Part shown: positions 25,394 to 34,105 of the stretch, in pieces
How the letters are laid out: each line of letters starts with the position of its first letter
Numbering within the stretch: position 1 is the first letter of the stretch
From: JADJOM01 sp046327715
GTDB taxonomy: Bacteria; Gemmatimonadota; Gemmatimonadetes; Gemmatimonadales; GWC2-71-9
Length of the DNA: 64,000 nt
Direction of reading: 5' to 3'
Assembly (NCBI GenBank): GCA_046327715.1
Contig: JAXLXY010000004.1
Span: 186,001-250,000 of the forward strand
Position numbers and translations under genes: made by a program
Notes under the pieces: generated by a model
Told to the model about the DNA's origin: nothing
Database searches by the model: none
Seen by the model: the letters and a program-made list of their open reading frames with translations, nothing else

Positions 25394-26032
25394 CTAACCC
25401 GGCGGTGATCCACGTTCCATCCGCGCCAGCAGCTCGGCGAGCGCCGCCTGGCGCTCCTCCCGGGGCTGCTCGCCGAAGCGGAGGAAGAGGGGGCGGTGCG
25501 CCCAGTCGAACGGCTCCCGGGCGCCCCCGGCCAGGTAGAGCGCCAGCGCCGCGGCGTGGACCCGCAGGTGCGGTGCCCCATCCACCGCGCACCAGAGCAG
25601 CGCCTCCCGGATGGCCGGCTCGGGATGCTCCTCCGCGCGGCGCATCACCGCGTCGGCGCCGATGTCGGTGGCGGGGTCCCGGAGCAGGCGCAGCACCTCC
25701 CGCTCCACGGTACCGCGGCTCTCGCCGTCCGGCGCCAGCACCGCGGCGCGCAGGCGGATCTCCGCGACGTCGTGCCACTCGAGCTCACGCAGGAAGCGGC
25801 GCGCGGCGGGGAGGGCGAGGGCCGCCACCGCCTCGACTTCGCGCCAGCCGGCTCCCGGCCCCTCGAGCCGCTCCCGCAGCAGGGCGAGCGCCACTTCCTG
25901 CTCCGACGGCGTGAGCGCCCGGAGGGCCTCCAGGTCGTAGCCGTCGCCCTCCCGCCAGCGCGCGTAGTCGAGCTCCAGGCTGGCCAGGAATCGCGCCATG
26001 GCCGTCGCGGGCTCCTCCCCCGCCGGGCTCAC
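25394..26032 (-). CDS. Alpha-helical protein of unknown function (HEAT-like)
   Basis: 212 residues, no signal peptide or membrane helix. The sequence is a string of amphipathic helices with Leu/Ala/Arg heptad-like spacing (PEPAIREALLWCAVDGAPHL, REERQAALAELLARMERG), suggesting a HEAT-type solenoid. No named family recognised. The GTG start overlaps the TGA of the upstream acyltransferase (GTGA at 26032-26029), so it is coupled as the third gene of the operon. An ATG at 25999 is an alternative start. Confidence 0.6.
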   Translation of the reverse strand: MSPAGEEPATAMARFLASLELDYARWREGDGYDLEALRALTPSEQEVALALLRERLEGPGAGWREVEAVAALALPAARRFLRELEWHDVAEIRLRAAVLAPDGESRGTVEREVLRLLRDPATDIGADAVMRRAEEHPEPAIREALLWCAVDGAPHLRVHAAALALYLAGGAREPFDWAHRPLFLRFGEQPREERQAALAELLARMERGSPPG

Positions 26033-26637
26033 GCCGCGTCCTCCGGCGGCAGCACGTAGCGGTCGGGAAAGCGGGCCATGCGCGGGTGGAAGAGGCGGCG
26101 CAGGGCGCGGATGTCGGCGTCGGCGTCGGGGGTGGGCCAGACCGGGGCGAGGATGTCCACCACCTTCCGCGAGTAGTCCACCGCCACCGGCACGATCGGC
26201 ACCCCGGCGCCGACGGCGATGCGATGGAACCCGGTCTTCCACTCCTCCACCCGCTTGCGGGTGCCCTCGGGGGAGATGCCGAGCACCCACTGCTCCCGCG
26301 TCTTGAAGCGGTCGATGGCGGCGCCCACGGTGCCGTGGGCCGCGGTCCGCTCGATGGGCTCGCCGCCGAGCCAGCGGAGCAACCCCGTCACCGGCCAGCG
26401 AAAGAGCGTGTGCTTGCCGAGCCAGCTCAGGCGGAAGCGGATGGCGAACATCGCCAGGATGCAGAGGGGAAAGTCCCAGTTGGAGGTGTGCGGCGCCACG
26501 ATCAGCACGAAGCGCGGCAGCGGCGGCATGGCGCCCACCACCCGCCAGCCGGCGAGGGCCAGGAGACGGCGGGCGAGCGCCGCGCCGGCCGGGGTGCCGC
26601 GGCTGGGGCAGCCGAGGGCGGCGGCGGGGCCCGTCAT
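26029..26637 (-). CDS. PlsC-like lysophospholipid acyltransferase
   Basis: 202 residues. The acyltransferase box HTSNWD (the HX4D motif) sits near residue 50 and SPEGTRKR near residue 120; these hold the catalytic His/Asp and bind the glycerol phosphate. It is shorter than classical 1-acylglycerol-3-phosphate acyltransferases (about 240) and matches the small stand-alone PlsC relatives in high-GC bacteria. The acceptor lipid is uncertain. Its ATG overlaps the stop of the upstream metalloprotease (ATGA) and its own stop overlaps the next start (GTGA), so all three are translationally coupled. Confidence 0.8.
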   Translation of the reverse strand: MTGPAAALGCPSRGTPAGAALARRLLALAGWRVVGAMPPLPRFVLIVAPHTSNWDFPLCILAMFAIRFRLSWLGKHTLFRWPVTGLLRWLGGEPIERTAAHGTVGAAIDRFKTREQWVLGISPEGTRKRVEEWKTGFHRIAVGAGVPIVPVAVDYSRKVVDILAPVWPTPDADADIRALRRLFHPRMARFPDRYVLPPEDAA

Positions 26638-29072
26638 TCGTCGCCGATCGGGCTGCCGGGAGGCGGGGCCAGCGGGGCGGGCGCGGCATCGGCGGGTCCG
26701 CGCGGGTGCTCGAGGAAGCGGCGCAGGTCACCGGCGAGGGCGAGGGCCTGGGCCCGATCCGCGGCGCTGGCGGCGGGCCGCGCGCGGAGCGCCTCCATCC
26801 GGCGCTGCAGCGCCTCCACCTCGGCCAGCGCCACCGCGCGCGCCTGGGGCAGGTCGGCCTCGGCCGCGAGCCGCACCAGCCGGTCGGCCACCACGTAGCG
26901 GACGCCGCGCGCCACCTCGGCCTCGTAGGGATCGCGCGGGGTGGGCCCGAAGGCGGCGTTGACCACCGCCTTGATCACCTCCGCGAGGCCCGGCGCGCCC
27001 GGCTCGAGCGCGGGCTGCAGCACCAGGCGTGCGGCGCGCTCGGGGTGGAACAGCAGCGCGACGGTGAGGTCGGCCGCGGCCATCGCGGGCGCCACCGGGT
27101 CGAAGGCCAGCCCCGTGGTGCGGCGGAACAGCTCGCGGTGCGGGTCCCAGAGGTTGGGACGGGGTGGCAACTGCGACAGCACCGGCCGCGGCAGCGTGAG
27201 TTCGGCGGGGGCAAGCGTCCGGAGCAGCGCGGCGAGGGCGCGTTTCTGGTCGGCGGCGGGCACCGGACGGAGCGGGACCTGGCCATCACCCCGTACGGCG
27301 TAGCTGTACCACTGGCCGCCCACGAGCTTGGCCGCGGCCTCGAGCTGGTAGCGGTGGTGCAGGTACACCGGCACCAGCACCTCCTCGAGCGTGGCCCACG
27401 GGCGCCCGGCGCGGATCGCCGTCTCGCCGAAGCGGGTGAGCGCCACCCGGCGCACGTCCATCACCCGGGTCAGCTCCGCGGCGGCGTCCACCCCGTTGTC
27501 CCACAGGTGGGCCTCGGGATGCACGCTTCCGGCGGGGCGGGCATCGCCGTCGGTGAGGAAGGTGAGCCCGCGGGCGCGGGCCTCGGCCAGGACCCCAGCC
27601 AGCATCGCCCGCTCGGAGCCGCGGGTGGGCGGGTCCATGTAGCCGTAGGCGATCGCCACGCTGTCCCATGCCCCGAGCCCCACGGCGTAGGCGCTGTCGA
27701 GGGTCAGGCCGCCGTCGGGTGCGATCCGCACCCATGGGTGGGGGTAGTCCATCACCGAGGCGCGGCCCTGCGTGCTCGCGATGTAATTGTGCGCCAGGCC
27801 GAGCGAGTGGCCCACCTCGTGGGCGGCGAGCTGGCGGAGCCGGGCCAGCGCCATGCCGAGGGGGGCGACCGGATCTTCGGTCCCGGTGACGTACGGGTCG
27901 AGCAGCCCCTCGGCCAGCAGGTAGTCCTGCCGCACCCGCAGCGAGCCGAGCTGCACCGCGGCCTTGATCACCTCGCCCGTGCGCGGATCCACCACTGCGC
28001 CGCCGTAGCTCCAGCCCCGGGTGGCCCGGTGCACCCACTGGATCACGTTGTAGCGGACGTCCATCGGGTCGGCGCCCTCGGGGAGGAGCTCCACCCGGAA
28101 GGCGTCGCGATAGCCGAGCGCCTCGAAGGCGTGGTTCCACCAGCGGGCGCCGTCGAGCAGCGCGGAACGCACCGGCTCGGGCGCGCCGCGGTCGAGGTAA
28201 TAGACGATGGGGCGGACCGGGTCGCTGAGCGGGGCGGCGGGGTCCTTCTTCTGGAGGCGGTGACGGATGATCAGCCGCTGCGCCAGCGGCTCGCCGATGG
28301 GGGTGGCGTAGTCGGCGTACTCGATGCCGAAGTAGCCGGCGCCGGGGTCGTTGGCCCGCGGCCGGTAGCCCGGCTCCGGCAGCGCCACGAACGACAGATG
28401 CTGGCGCAGCGTGATGGCGGTCGGTGTCGGCGTCACGCCCCGGGTCCAGGCGCCGGGCGGCCCGCCGGTGAAGGTGAGCGTGGCCTCGATCTCGGTGTTG
28501 CGCGGGAAGACGCGGGTGTTGGGCAGGTAGGGCGCCCCGCGCGAAGCGTCCGGCGCGTAGCTCCCCTGGCCCGACTCCCGCAGCACCTCGGCCACGCCGG
28601 TGAGGTCGGCGAGCACGAAGTCGGTGGCGTCGACCAGGCTCCGGCCGCCGGTGGCCGCGGCCACCGTGAAGCCCCACAGCACCGACTGGGCGAACGACTC
28701 GCGCACCGCGCGCCGCTCGCTGCTGTCCGGCGACTCGGCGCGGTAGGCGTAGTTGGGCTGCACCAGGAGCAGCTTCGGGCCCACCCGGTCGAACCGGACG
28801 ATCTTTCCCTCCCCCACCTGGCTCCGGTCGAGGCCGATGTCATTGGAGCCCATCCCCGTGGCGCGGGAGGCAATGAAGATCAGCTCCTCGTCCGCCAGCG
28901 GCACCTCCAGCCAGAGCCGGCCCCCGCGCTCGTCCCAGTACACCGGGAGGAACCCGTCGAGCCGCCGCATGCCGGCGGTCTTCTCCTCGATGGTGGGGAG
29001 CGCCGCGGTCTGCGCCGCGAGGGGGGTGATGGCGAGCAGGCCGGCGAATGCCAGCAGGAGTCGGTGACGCAT
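26634..29072 (-). CDS. Secreted zinc-dependent metalloprotease (DUF5117/DUF4953 type)
   Basis: 812 residues with a signal peptide (LLLAFAGLLAITPLAAQ). The N-terminal domain is the beta-rich DUF5117-like region (DGFLPVYWDERGGRLWLEV). The catalytic domain carries the metzincin-like motif H418-E-V-G-H422-S-L-G-L-A-H428. A Met-turn-like SVMDYPHPWV follows 15 residues later. The C-terminal 250 residues are helical. The family is abundant in Bacteroidota, Acidobacteria and Gemmatimonadota and is presumed to digest peptides outside the inner membrane. First gene of a three-gene overlapping operon with an acyltransferase and a helical protein. The start is set by the signal peptide. Confidence 0.85.
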   Translation of the reverse strand: MRHRLLLAFAGLLAITPLAAQTAALPTIEEKTAGMRRLDGFLPVYWDERGGRLWLEVPLADEELIFIASRATGMGSNDIGLDRSQVGEGKIVRFDRVGPKLLLVQPNYAYRAESPDSSERRAVRESFAQSVLWGFTVAAATGGRSLVDATDFVLADLTGVAEVLRESGQGSYAPDASRGAPYLPNTRVFPRNTEIEATLTFTGGPPGAWTRGVTPTPTAITLRQHLSFVALPEPGYRPRANDPGAGYFGIEYADYATPIGEPLAQRLIIRHRLQKKDPAAPLSDPVRPIVYYLDRGAPEPVRSALLDGARWWNHAFEALGYRDAFRVELLPEGADPMDVRYNVIQWVHRATRGWSYGGAVVDPRTGEVIKAAVQLGSLRVRQDYLLAEGLLDPYVTGTEDPVAPLGMALARLRQLAAHEVGHSLGLAHNYIASTQGRASVMDYPHPWVRIAPDGGLTLDSAYAVGLGAWDSVAIAYGYMDPPTRGSERAMLAGVLAEARARGLTFLTDGDARPAGSVHPEAHLWDNGVDAAAELTRVMDVRRVALTRFGETAIRAGRPWATLEEVLVPVYLHHRYQLEAAAKLVGGQWYSYAVRGDGQVPLRPVPAADQKRALAALLRTLAPAELTLPRPVLSQLPPRPNLWDPHRELFRRTTGLAFDPVAPAMAAADLTVALLFHPERAARLVLQPALEPGAPGLAEVIKAVVNAAFGPTPRDPYEAEVARGVRYVVADRLVRLAAEADLPQARAVALAEVEALQRRMEALRARPAASAADRAQALALAGDLRRFLEHPRGPADAAPAPLAPPPGSPIGDE

Positions 29073-29122
29073 GCGTGCCCACGGGATGAGAGGTGATGCC
29101 GCGCGCGGCCGGCGGCCGCGCC

Positions 29123-30304
29123 TCAGCGCGACCGCTCCAGCGCCTGCAGCAGGTCGGCGGTGATGTCGTCCAGGTGCTCCAGGCCCACCGAGACGCGGAT
29201 GAGTCCCGGCGGGATGCCCACGGCCAGCCGCTCGTCCTCGGTCAGCTTCGAGTGCGTGGTGCTGCTCGGGTGGGTGACGATGGTCCGGGTGTCGCCCAGG
29301 TTGGGGCTGTGGGAGACCATGCGCACCGCATCGAGGAAGCGGCCCGCCCGCGCCAGCCCCCCCTTGAGGACCAGCACCACGATCCCGCCCCCCTGCCGCA
29401 TCTGCCGCCGCGCGAGGGCGGCCTGCGGGTGCCCCGGCAGGAAGGGGTAGCGGACCTCCTCGAGGTCCGGGTGCCCCTCGAGGCGGCTGGCGAGTGCCAG
29501 CGCGCTGGCGCAGTGGCGGTCCATCCGCACCGCGAGGGTCTCCAGGCTCTTCGACAGCACCCAGGCGTTGAAGGGCGAGAGCGCCGGCCCGGTGTGCCGC
29601 GCAAAGAACCGGGCCTCGGCCACCAGCGCCGCGCGCCCCACGATGGCCCCGCCCAGCGTGCGGCCCTGGCCGTCGAGGTACTTGGTGGCGGAGTGCACCA
29701 CGAGATCGGCCCCGCAGGCGATGGGCCGCTGCAGGTAGGGCGTGGCGAAGCAGTTGTCCACCACGAGCGGCACCCCGCGGGCGCGGCATAGCGCGCCGAG
29801 CCACTCGAGGTCGATGAGGTCGAGGCCGGGGTTGGACGGCGTCTCCACGAACACCAGCCGCGTGGTGGGCTGGAACAGTTGTTCCCACGTCGCGGGGCGC
29901 GCGATGTCGGCGTAGCTGTGGCCGATGCCGACGCGGGGGAAGAGCCGGGTGAGGATCTGGTGGGTGGAGCCGAACAGCGCCCGCGAGGCGAGCACGTGGT
30001 CGCCGGCCTTGAGCAGCGAGGCCATCGCCACGTACACCGCCGCCATCCCCGAGGCGGTGGCGATGCCGTCCTCCGCGCCCTCGAGCAGGCAGAGCTTGCG
30101 GACGAACTCGTCGGTGTTCGGGTTGGAGTAGCGGCTGTAGATGTTGCCCGGGACCTCGTCGGCGAACAGCGCGCGGGCCTGCTCGGCGTCGTCGAACACG
30201 AAGCTCGAGGTGAGGAACAGCGGCGCCGCGTGTTCCCGCTCGGGCGTCGTCGGCAGCTGGGTCCGGATGGCCAGCGTCTCGAAGTGCGGCTCCGGGCCGG
30301 TCAT
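29123..30304 (-). CDS. metZ: O-succinylhomoserine/O-acetylhomoserine sulfhydrylase
   Basis: 393 residues. Makes homocysteine directly from activated homoserine and sulfide, using PLP. Seen: RYSNPNTDEFVRKLC, TASGMAAVY, the Asp of VVDNCFATPYLQRP, and Lys208 in SATKYLDGQGR, a segment typical of MetZ rather than MetB (which has YLNGHSD). The whole PLP fold is intact and length fits. The ATG overlaps the stop of the upstream OsmC-like gene (ATGA, 30304-30301), so the two are coupled. Succinyl versus acetyl donor cannot be read. Confidence 0.85.
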   Translation of the reverse strand: MTGPEPHFETLAIRTQLPTTPEREHAAPLFLTSSFVFDDAEQARALFADEVPGNIYSRYSNPNTDEFVRKLCLLEGAEDGIATASGMAAVYVAMASLLKAGDHVLASRALFGSTHQILTRLFPRVGIGHSYADIARPATWEQLFQPTTRLVFVETPSNPGLDLIDLEWLGALCRARGVPLVVDNCFATPYLQRPIACGADLVVHSATKYLDGQGRTLGGAIVGRAALVAEARFFARHTGPALSPFNAWVLSKSLETLAVRMDRHCASALALASRLEGHPDLEEVRYPFLPGHPQAALARRQMRQGGGIVVLVLKGGLARAGRFLDAVRMVSHSPNLGDTRTIVTHPSSTTHSKLTEDERLAVGIPPGLIRVSVGLEHLDDITADLLQALERSR

Positions 30305-30723
30305 GCGGCGGGCAGCACGGCGTGGCTCCAGGTGATCGTGGCGCTCCGTTCCAGGATCCGCGCCACCGAGCAGTACTTCTCCATCGAGAGCCCCACCGCA
30401 TGGGCCAGCTTGTCGGGATCGCAGCCGCCGGTCACCTCGAACCGCACGTGGACGGTGGCGAAGAGCGACGGCTCCCGGCCGGGTTCCCGCTCCCCCTCGA
30501 CGGTCACCCGGACCGCGTGCACCTCCTGGCGCTGCTTGGCCAGGATGGTGACGACGTCGATGCCGCTGCAGGCGCCGAGGGCGGTGAGGACCAGCTCCAT
30601 GGGGCGGGCGCCGAGGCCCTGGCCGCCGATGGCGGGCGCCCCGTCGATGGCCACGGTGGCGCCGCTCTCGGTGGTGGCGGTGAAGTGGACCGCCTGGTTC
30701 CGTCGTTCCAGGATGACGCGCAT
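30301..30723 (-). CDS. OsmC-family thiol peroxidase-like protein
   Basis: 140 residues, a compact OsmC fold. The two redox cysteines are C52 (LGACSGIDVV) and C118 (MEKYCSVARI), the positions that reduce organic hydroperoxides in OsmC/Ohr enzymes. Ohr/OsmC subtype is unclear. It overlaps metZ by four bases and is the first gene of the pair. It is divergent from the SRPBCC gene across 111 bases with no clear operator. Confidence 0.85.
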   Translation of the reverse strand: MRVILERRNQAVHFTATTESGATVAIDGAPAIGGQGLGARPMELVLTALGACSGIDVVTILAKQRQEVHAVRVTVEGEREPGREPSLFATVHVRFEVTGGCDPDKLAHAVGLSMEKYCSVARILERSATITWSHAVLPAA

Positions 30724-30834
30724 GGGAGGAGGCTATCACCCGGCGATGGGAAAGGCCAGACGGCGCCGCCCGGGCCTTGTGGCGTGGCGTCCCGGGTGGC
30801 ACGATTGCCCCGGCCCCCTCACGCCGAGACCACC

Positions 30835-31266
30835 ATGCCGGAGATCCTGCACGACTTCCCGGTGTTCGCGACCCCCGAGCGGGTGTTCGCGGCGCTCAGT
30901 GACCCCGCCGGCCTCGATGCCTGGTGGAGCCTGCGGGCGAGTGGCACCCCGGGCCCGGGCGAGCACTATGCCCTCGACTTCGGGCCGGGGTACGCCTGGG
31001 CGGGGGTCGTGGTGGCGTACGATCCGCCCCGCGCGCTCGCCTGGGAGATGGTCGAGGCCGATGATGACTGGCGGGGGACGCGGGTGGGGTTCGAGCTGGC
31101 CGCCATCGAGGGCGGCACCCACGTGGCCTTCGCGCACACCGGCTGGCCCGCCGCCAATGCGCACTTCCGGACCTCATCGTTCTGCTGGGCGATGTACCTG
31201 CGGCTCTTCAAGCGGTATGTCGAAGCCGGCGAGGTGGTCCCCTACGCCCGCCGGCTCGACGTCTAG
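30835..31266 (+). CDS. SRPBCC (AHSA1-like) protein
   Basis: 143 residues of START/Bet v1-like fold with a hydrophobic pocket: VFATPERVFAALSDPAGLDAW at the start, a beta-sheet with VVVAYDPPRALAWEMVE, and a long C-terminal helix (YLRLFKRYVEAGEVV). AHSA1-type members bind small hydrophobic molecules or act as activators; the ligand is unknown. It ends two bases from the convergent serine-hydrolase stop, and the palindrome CTAGCGCTAG (31263-31272) contains both stops. Confidence 0.8.
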   Translation: MPEILHDFPVFATPERVFAALSDPAGLDAWWSLRASGTPGPGEHYALDFGPGYAWAGVVVAYDPPRALAWEMVEADDDWRGTRVGFELAAIEGGTHVAFAHTGWPAANAHFRTSSFCWAMYLRLFKRYVEAGEVVPYARRLDV

Positions 31267-31268
31267 CG

Positions 31269-32537
31269 CTAGCGCGCCTCTGCCTGGTAGATGACCGCCC
31301 GCACCCGGTCCCAGAGGTCGAAGTCGCGGGCGGGCAGCAGCTGGGTCATCAGCACCACCACCAGGCCGTCCTTCGGGTCCACCCAGTAGTTGGTGGCGTA
31401 GGCGCCGCCCCACCCGAACCGTCCCGGATTGCCGAACTGCGCCGCCCGGCCCGGGTCCTCGAGGATCTCGAAGGCCAGCCCGAAGCCCAGGCCATTCCGC
31501 GAGAACAGGGTATCGACGTGATTGGTGGTCATGAGGGCCACCGTCCGCGGCCCGAGCACCCGCGCGCCGTCGAGGGTGCCGCCGTTGGCGAGCATCTGCA
31601 GGAAGCGGGCGTAGTCGCCGGCGCTGGAGACGAGGCCCGCCCCGCCGGAGTAGCTCGCCCGGGGGCCGTCGAGGTAGTGGCCCTGGCCCCGGGCGCCGGC
31701 CGACGCGGGCACGTACCCGCTGTCGGTCCCGGCGTACACCGTGGCCAGGCGCGCGCGCGCGGAGGCCGGCGGGTAGAACCAGGTGTCGTGCATGCCCAGC
31801 GGCCGGAAGATCCGGGCGGCCATCACCTCGGCCAGGCTCTGGCCGGAGACCTTCTCGACGATGCAGCCGAGCAGGTCGGTGGCGTACCCGTAGACGAACC
31901 GCTCCCCGGGCTGCGCGGCCAGCGGCAGGTGGCTCAGCCGCTCCATGCTGGCGCAGATGGGCTCGGCCTTGTCCGCGAAGTACCAGCCGTAACCCGCCTC
32001 GGGACCGAGGCCCTGCGCGGCGTAGGCGCCTCGCAGCAGGGAGTCGGTGCCGTAGGAGATGCCCGCGGTGTGGGTAAGGAGGTCGCGGATGGTGATGGCC
32101 CGGCGCACCGGCGTGAGCACCAGCCCGGTGTCACTGGCGCTGGCCACGCGCGCGGTGGCGAAGCCGGGCAGGAACTTTGCCACCGGGTCGCCGAGGCGGA
32201 GCAGGCCATCCTCCACCAGCGTCATCGCCGCGACGCTGGTCACCGCCTTCGTCTGCGAGGCGATGCGGAACAGGGTGCCGAGGTCCATCGGCCGCCGCGC
32301 CTCGCGATCGGCCCAGCCGAAGGCCTGGGCGTAGGCCACGATGCCGTGCCGCGCCACCAGCACCACCGCGCCGACGGCGCGCCCGCTGTCGATGGCGGCC
32401 TGCACCACGGGGCCGATCCGTTCCAGGCGGCCGGCCGCGAAGCCGAGGCGGGCCGGGGGGGTGCGCACCGGCGCCTGGGCGACGAGCGGGGGGGTGAGCA
32501 GGGACAGGGTGAGCAGCGCGTGGCGCAGGCGACGCAT
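31269..32537 (-). CDS. Secreted serine hydrolase (beta-lactamase/penicillin-binding fold)
   Basis: 422 residues with a signal peptide (ALLTLSLLTPPLVAQ). The nucleophile motif is S94-Q-T-K97. The second motif position reads FVYGYATDLLG, where most family members have a YxN, so the Asn is replaced. The third region reads WGGAYATNYWVDP. Family members include esterases, D-amino-peptidases and beta-lactamase-like enzymes; the substrate is unknown. A second family member with a standard YSN lies at 56678-58138. The start at 32537 fits the signal peptide. Confidence 0.8.
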   Translation of the reverse strand: MRRLRHALLTLSLLTPPLVAQAPVRTPPARLGFAAGRLERIGPVVQAAIDSGRAVGAVVLVARHGIVAYAQAFGWADREARRPMDLGTLFRIASQTKAVTSVAAMTLVEDGLLRLGDPVAKFLPGFATARVASASDTGLVLTPVRRAITIRDLLTHTAGISYGTDSLLRGAYAAQGLGPEAGYGWYFADKAEPICASMERLSHLPLAAQPGERFVYGYATDLLGCIVEKVSGQSLAEVMAARIFRPLGMHDTWFYPPASARARLATVYAGTDSGYVPASAGARGQGHYLDGPRASYSGGAGLVSSAGDYARFLQMLANGGTLDGARVLGPRTVALMTTNHVDTLFSRNGLGFGLAFEILEDPGRAAQFGNPGRFGWGGAYATNYWVDPKDGLVVVLMTQLLPARDFDLWDRVRAVIYQAEAR

Positions 32538-32706
32538 GGGCAGTCCGCGGGTGGTGGATCCGATGGCGATGGATGCGCGTAGGGGCACGGGACGGAGAGA
32601 AGGTACGGCGCCATGCCGGCGCAGGCCATGCCCCTCCGCTGGACCGCTCCCGGGCGCGCCGGTACCTTGCAGCATCCGGTCGCCACTCCCGCACTCCGAG
32701 GGTCTC

Positions 32707-33177
32707 ATGCGCCTTTCCCTGCCCCTCGCCGGGCCGCTGCACCGCCGGACGTTCGTGGCCACGCTCGCCGGGGTGGCCCTGCTGCCGCTCTTCCGCCCGG
32801 CGCCGCGGCACACGGCGGCACTCAACGCCTGGTGCGGGGCGCCCCGGCGGGTGCGCGGCCCGCACCCGGTACCGCGCGCCGGCATCACGTCGGCCAGGGT
32901 GTGGACCGCCGACCAGCTGGCCACCACGCCGGACCTCATCCCGCTCTTCGACAAGGTACGGGAGATCCCCGAGATCGTGGACGGCATCCGGTGCCACTGC
33001 CAGTGCACCGACCCGCCCACGTTCTACTCGCTCCTCTCCTGCTACGAGGGCGAGGCGATGTCCCGCTTCTGCGACATCTGCCAGGGACAGGCCCACCTGG
33101 CTCACCGGCTCCACCGCGCGGGCGAATCACTCGACGCAATCCGCGCCGCCATCGACGCCCGCTACGGGGATTCCTGA
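32707..33177 (+). CDS. PCYCGC-motif family exported protein
   Basis: 156 residues. A twin-arginine-like signal (LHRRTFVATLAGVALLPLF) starts the protein. The Cys cluster that defines the PCYCGC family reads CHCQC (C96, C98, C100), then C112 and CDIC (C122, C125), with a final helix AGESLDAIRAAIDARYGD. It probably binds a metal or heme-like cofactor outside the cytoplasm; the function is not established. It shares one base with the next ATG (TGATG), so the pair is coupled. Confidence 0.75.
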   Translation: MRLSLPLAGPLHRRTFVATLAGVALLPLFRPAPRHTAALNAWCGAPRRVRGPHPVPRAGITSARVWTADQLATTPDLIPLFDKVREIPEIVDGIRCHCQCTDPPTFYSLLSCYEGEAMSRFCDICQGQAHLAHRLHRAGESLDAIRAAIDARYGDS

Positions 33178-34067
33178 TGCCGCTCGCGCTCGCCCGCCAT
33201 GCCGCCACCGGCCTGGTCCTGTGTGCCCTCACCCTCCCGCCGGCCGCCGCGCAGGTCAAGGCGAGTGAACCCGCCACGGTCAGCCAGACGATCGACGGGA
33301 CGGCGATCACCGTCGAGTACTCCCGGCCCCGGGCCCGCGGGCGGGAGGCGCTCTTCGGGGGCGAGGTGAAGTGGGACGAGGTCTGGACGCCGGGCGCCAA
33401 CTGGGCCACGACGGTGGACGTGAGCAAGGACGTGACCGTCAACGGGCACGCGCTGGCCAAGGGGAAGTACTCGCTCTGGATGGTGGTGCGGCCGGAGACC
33501 TGGACCGTCGTGTTCGACCCGCGGGCGCGGATGTTCCACACCCGGCACCCCGATTCCACCCCGGAGCAGGTCCGGTTCGACGTCACGCCGGAGACGGCGC
33601 CATTCACCGAGGTGCTCACCTTCGGCTTCCCCGAGGTGCGGCTCGCGGGCACCACGCTGGCCATGGCGTGGGGCACCATCCGGGTGCCGCTCAGGATCGA
33701 CGTGCCCCCCAGTTACCGGCTGGAGCTGACCTCGGCGGAGATCTCCCCGTACCTCGGCACGTGGGAGATGCACTGGCGGAACCCCGACTGGGGCGACACC
33801 ACCGCCACCATCGCCTTTGCGCTGACCCACCGCGACGGGGCACTGCACGGGGACTGGATCAAGGACCCCTGGCCGGATGCCGAGCCGTTCCTGCTGATCC
33901 CCACGCGCGAGCGGTGGTTCAGCATGGGCCTGATCAAGGACGGGGAGCTCTACGAGATAATGGAAGACATGACCTTCGAATTCGGGCCGGCCGCGGGACG
34001 GGCGAAGACCTTCGAACTGCGGGGAGACAAGGACGACGTGGTGGCGGCCGGGAAGCGGGGCCGGTAG
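33177..34067 (+). CDS. DUF2911 exported protein with C-terminal extension
   Basis: 296 residues with a signal peptide (GLVLCALTLPPAAAQ). The N-terminal domain fits DUF2911: VEYSRPRARGREALFGG, WTPGANWATTVDVSKDV and AKGKYSLWMV. The C-terminal 130 residues are an extra beta-rich domain (SPYLGTWEMHW, then RERWFSMGLIKDGELYE). Role unknown; found in secreted beta-rich proteins of Bacteroidota and Gemmatimonadota. Its ATG overlaps the PCYCGC-gene stop by one base, and a palindromic hairpin follows. Confidence 0.75.
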   Translation: MPLALARHAATGLVLCALTLPPAAAQVKASEPATVSQTIDGTAITVEYSRPRARGREALFGGEVKWDEVWTPGANWATTVDVSKDVTVNGHALAKGKYSLWMVVRPETWTVVFDPRARMFHTRHPDSTPEQVRFDVTPETAPFTEVLTFGFPEVRLAGTTLAMAWGTIRVPLRIDVPPSYRLELTSAEISPYLGTWEMHWRNPDWGDTTATIAFALTHRDGALHGDWIKDPWPDAEPFLLIPTRERWFSMGLIKDGELYEIMEDMTFEFGPAAGRAKTFELRGDKDDVVAAGKRGR

Positions 34068-34084
34068 CGCCACCGCTCTCCGCG

Positions 34085-34105
34085 GCGCGCGGTCAGACCG
34101 CGCGC
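34085..34105. terminator. Perfect palindrome over the U32 stop codon
   Basis: GCGCGCGGTC (34085-34094), one A, then GACCGCGCGC (34096-34105). The loop contains the minus-strand U32 stop (34093-34095). It lies between convergent genes and could terminate both, though it has no T-tract. Confidence 0.6.

Noticed and set aside
20517..25397. Very long plus-strand open frame (1626 codons) opposite the GGDEF-EAL and oxidoreductase genes
   Set aside because: It has Gly/Arg/Ala/His-rich low-complexity composition and mirrors well-conserved minus-strand genes; high GC removes stop codons from shadow frames. Similar cases at 5261-6511, 6799-9174, 12500-14764, 14780-17473, 26706-29096 and 43938-46832 were dropped for the same reason.
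26634..30401. A single 1255-residue protein covering the metalloprotease and an upstream region
   Set aside because: The upstream part is a shadow of metZ; the true start is the signal peptide at 29072.
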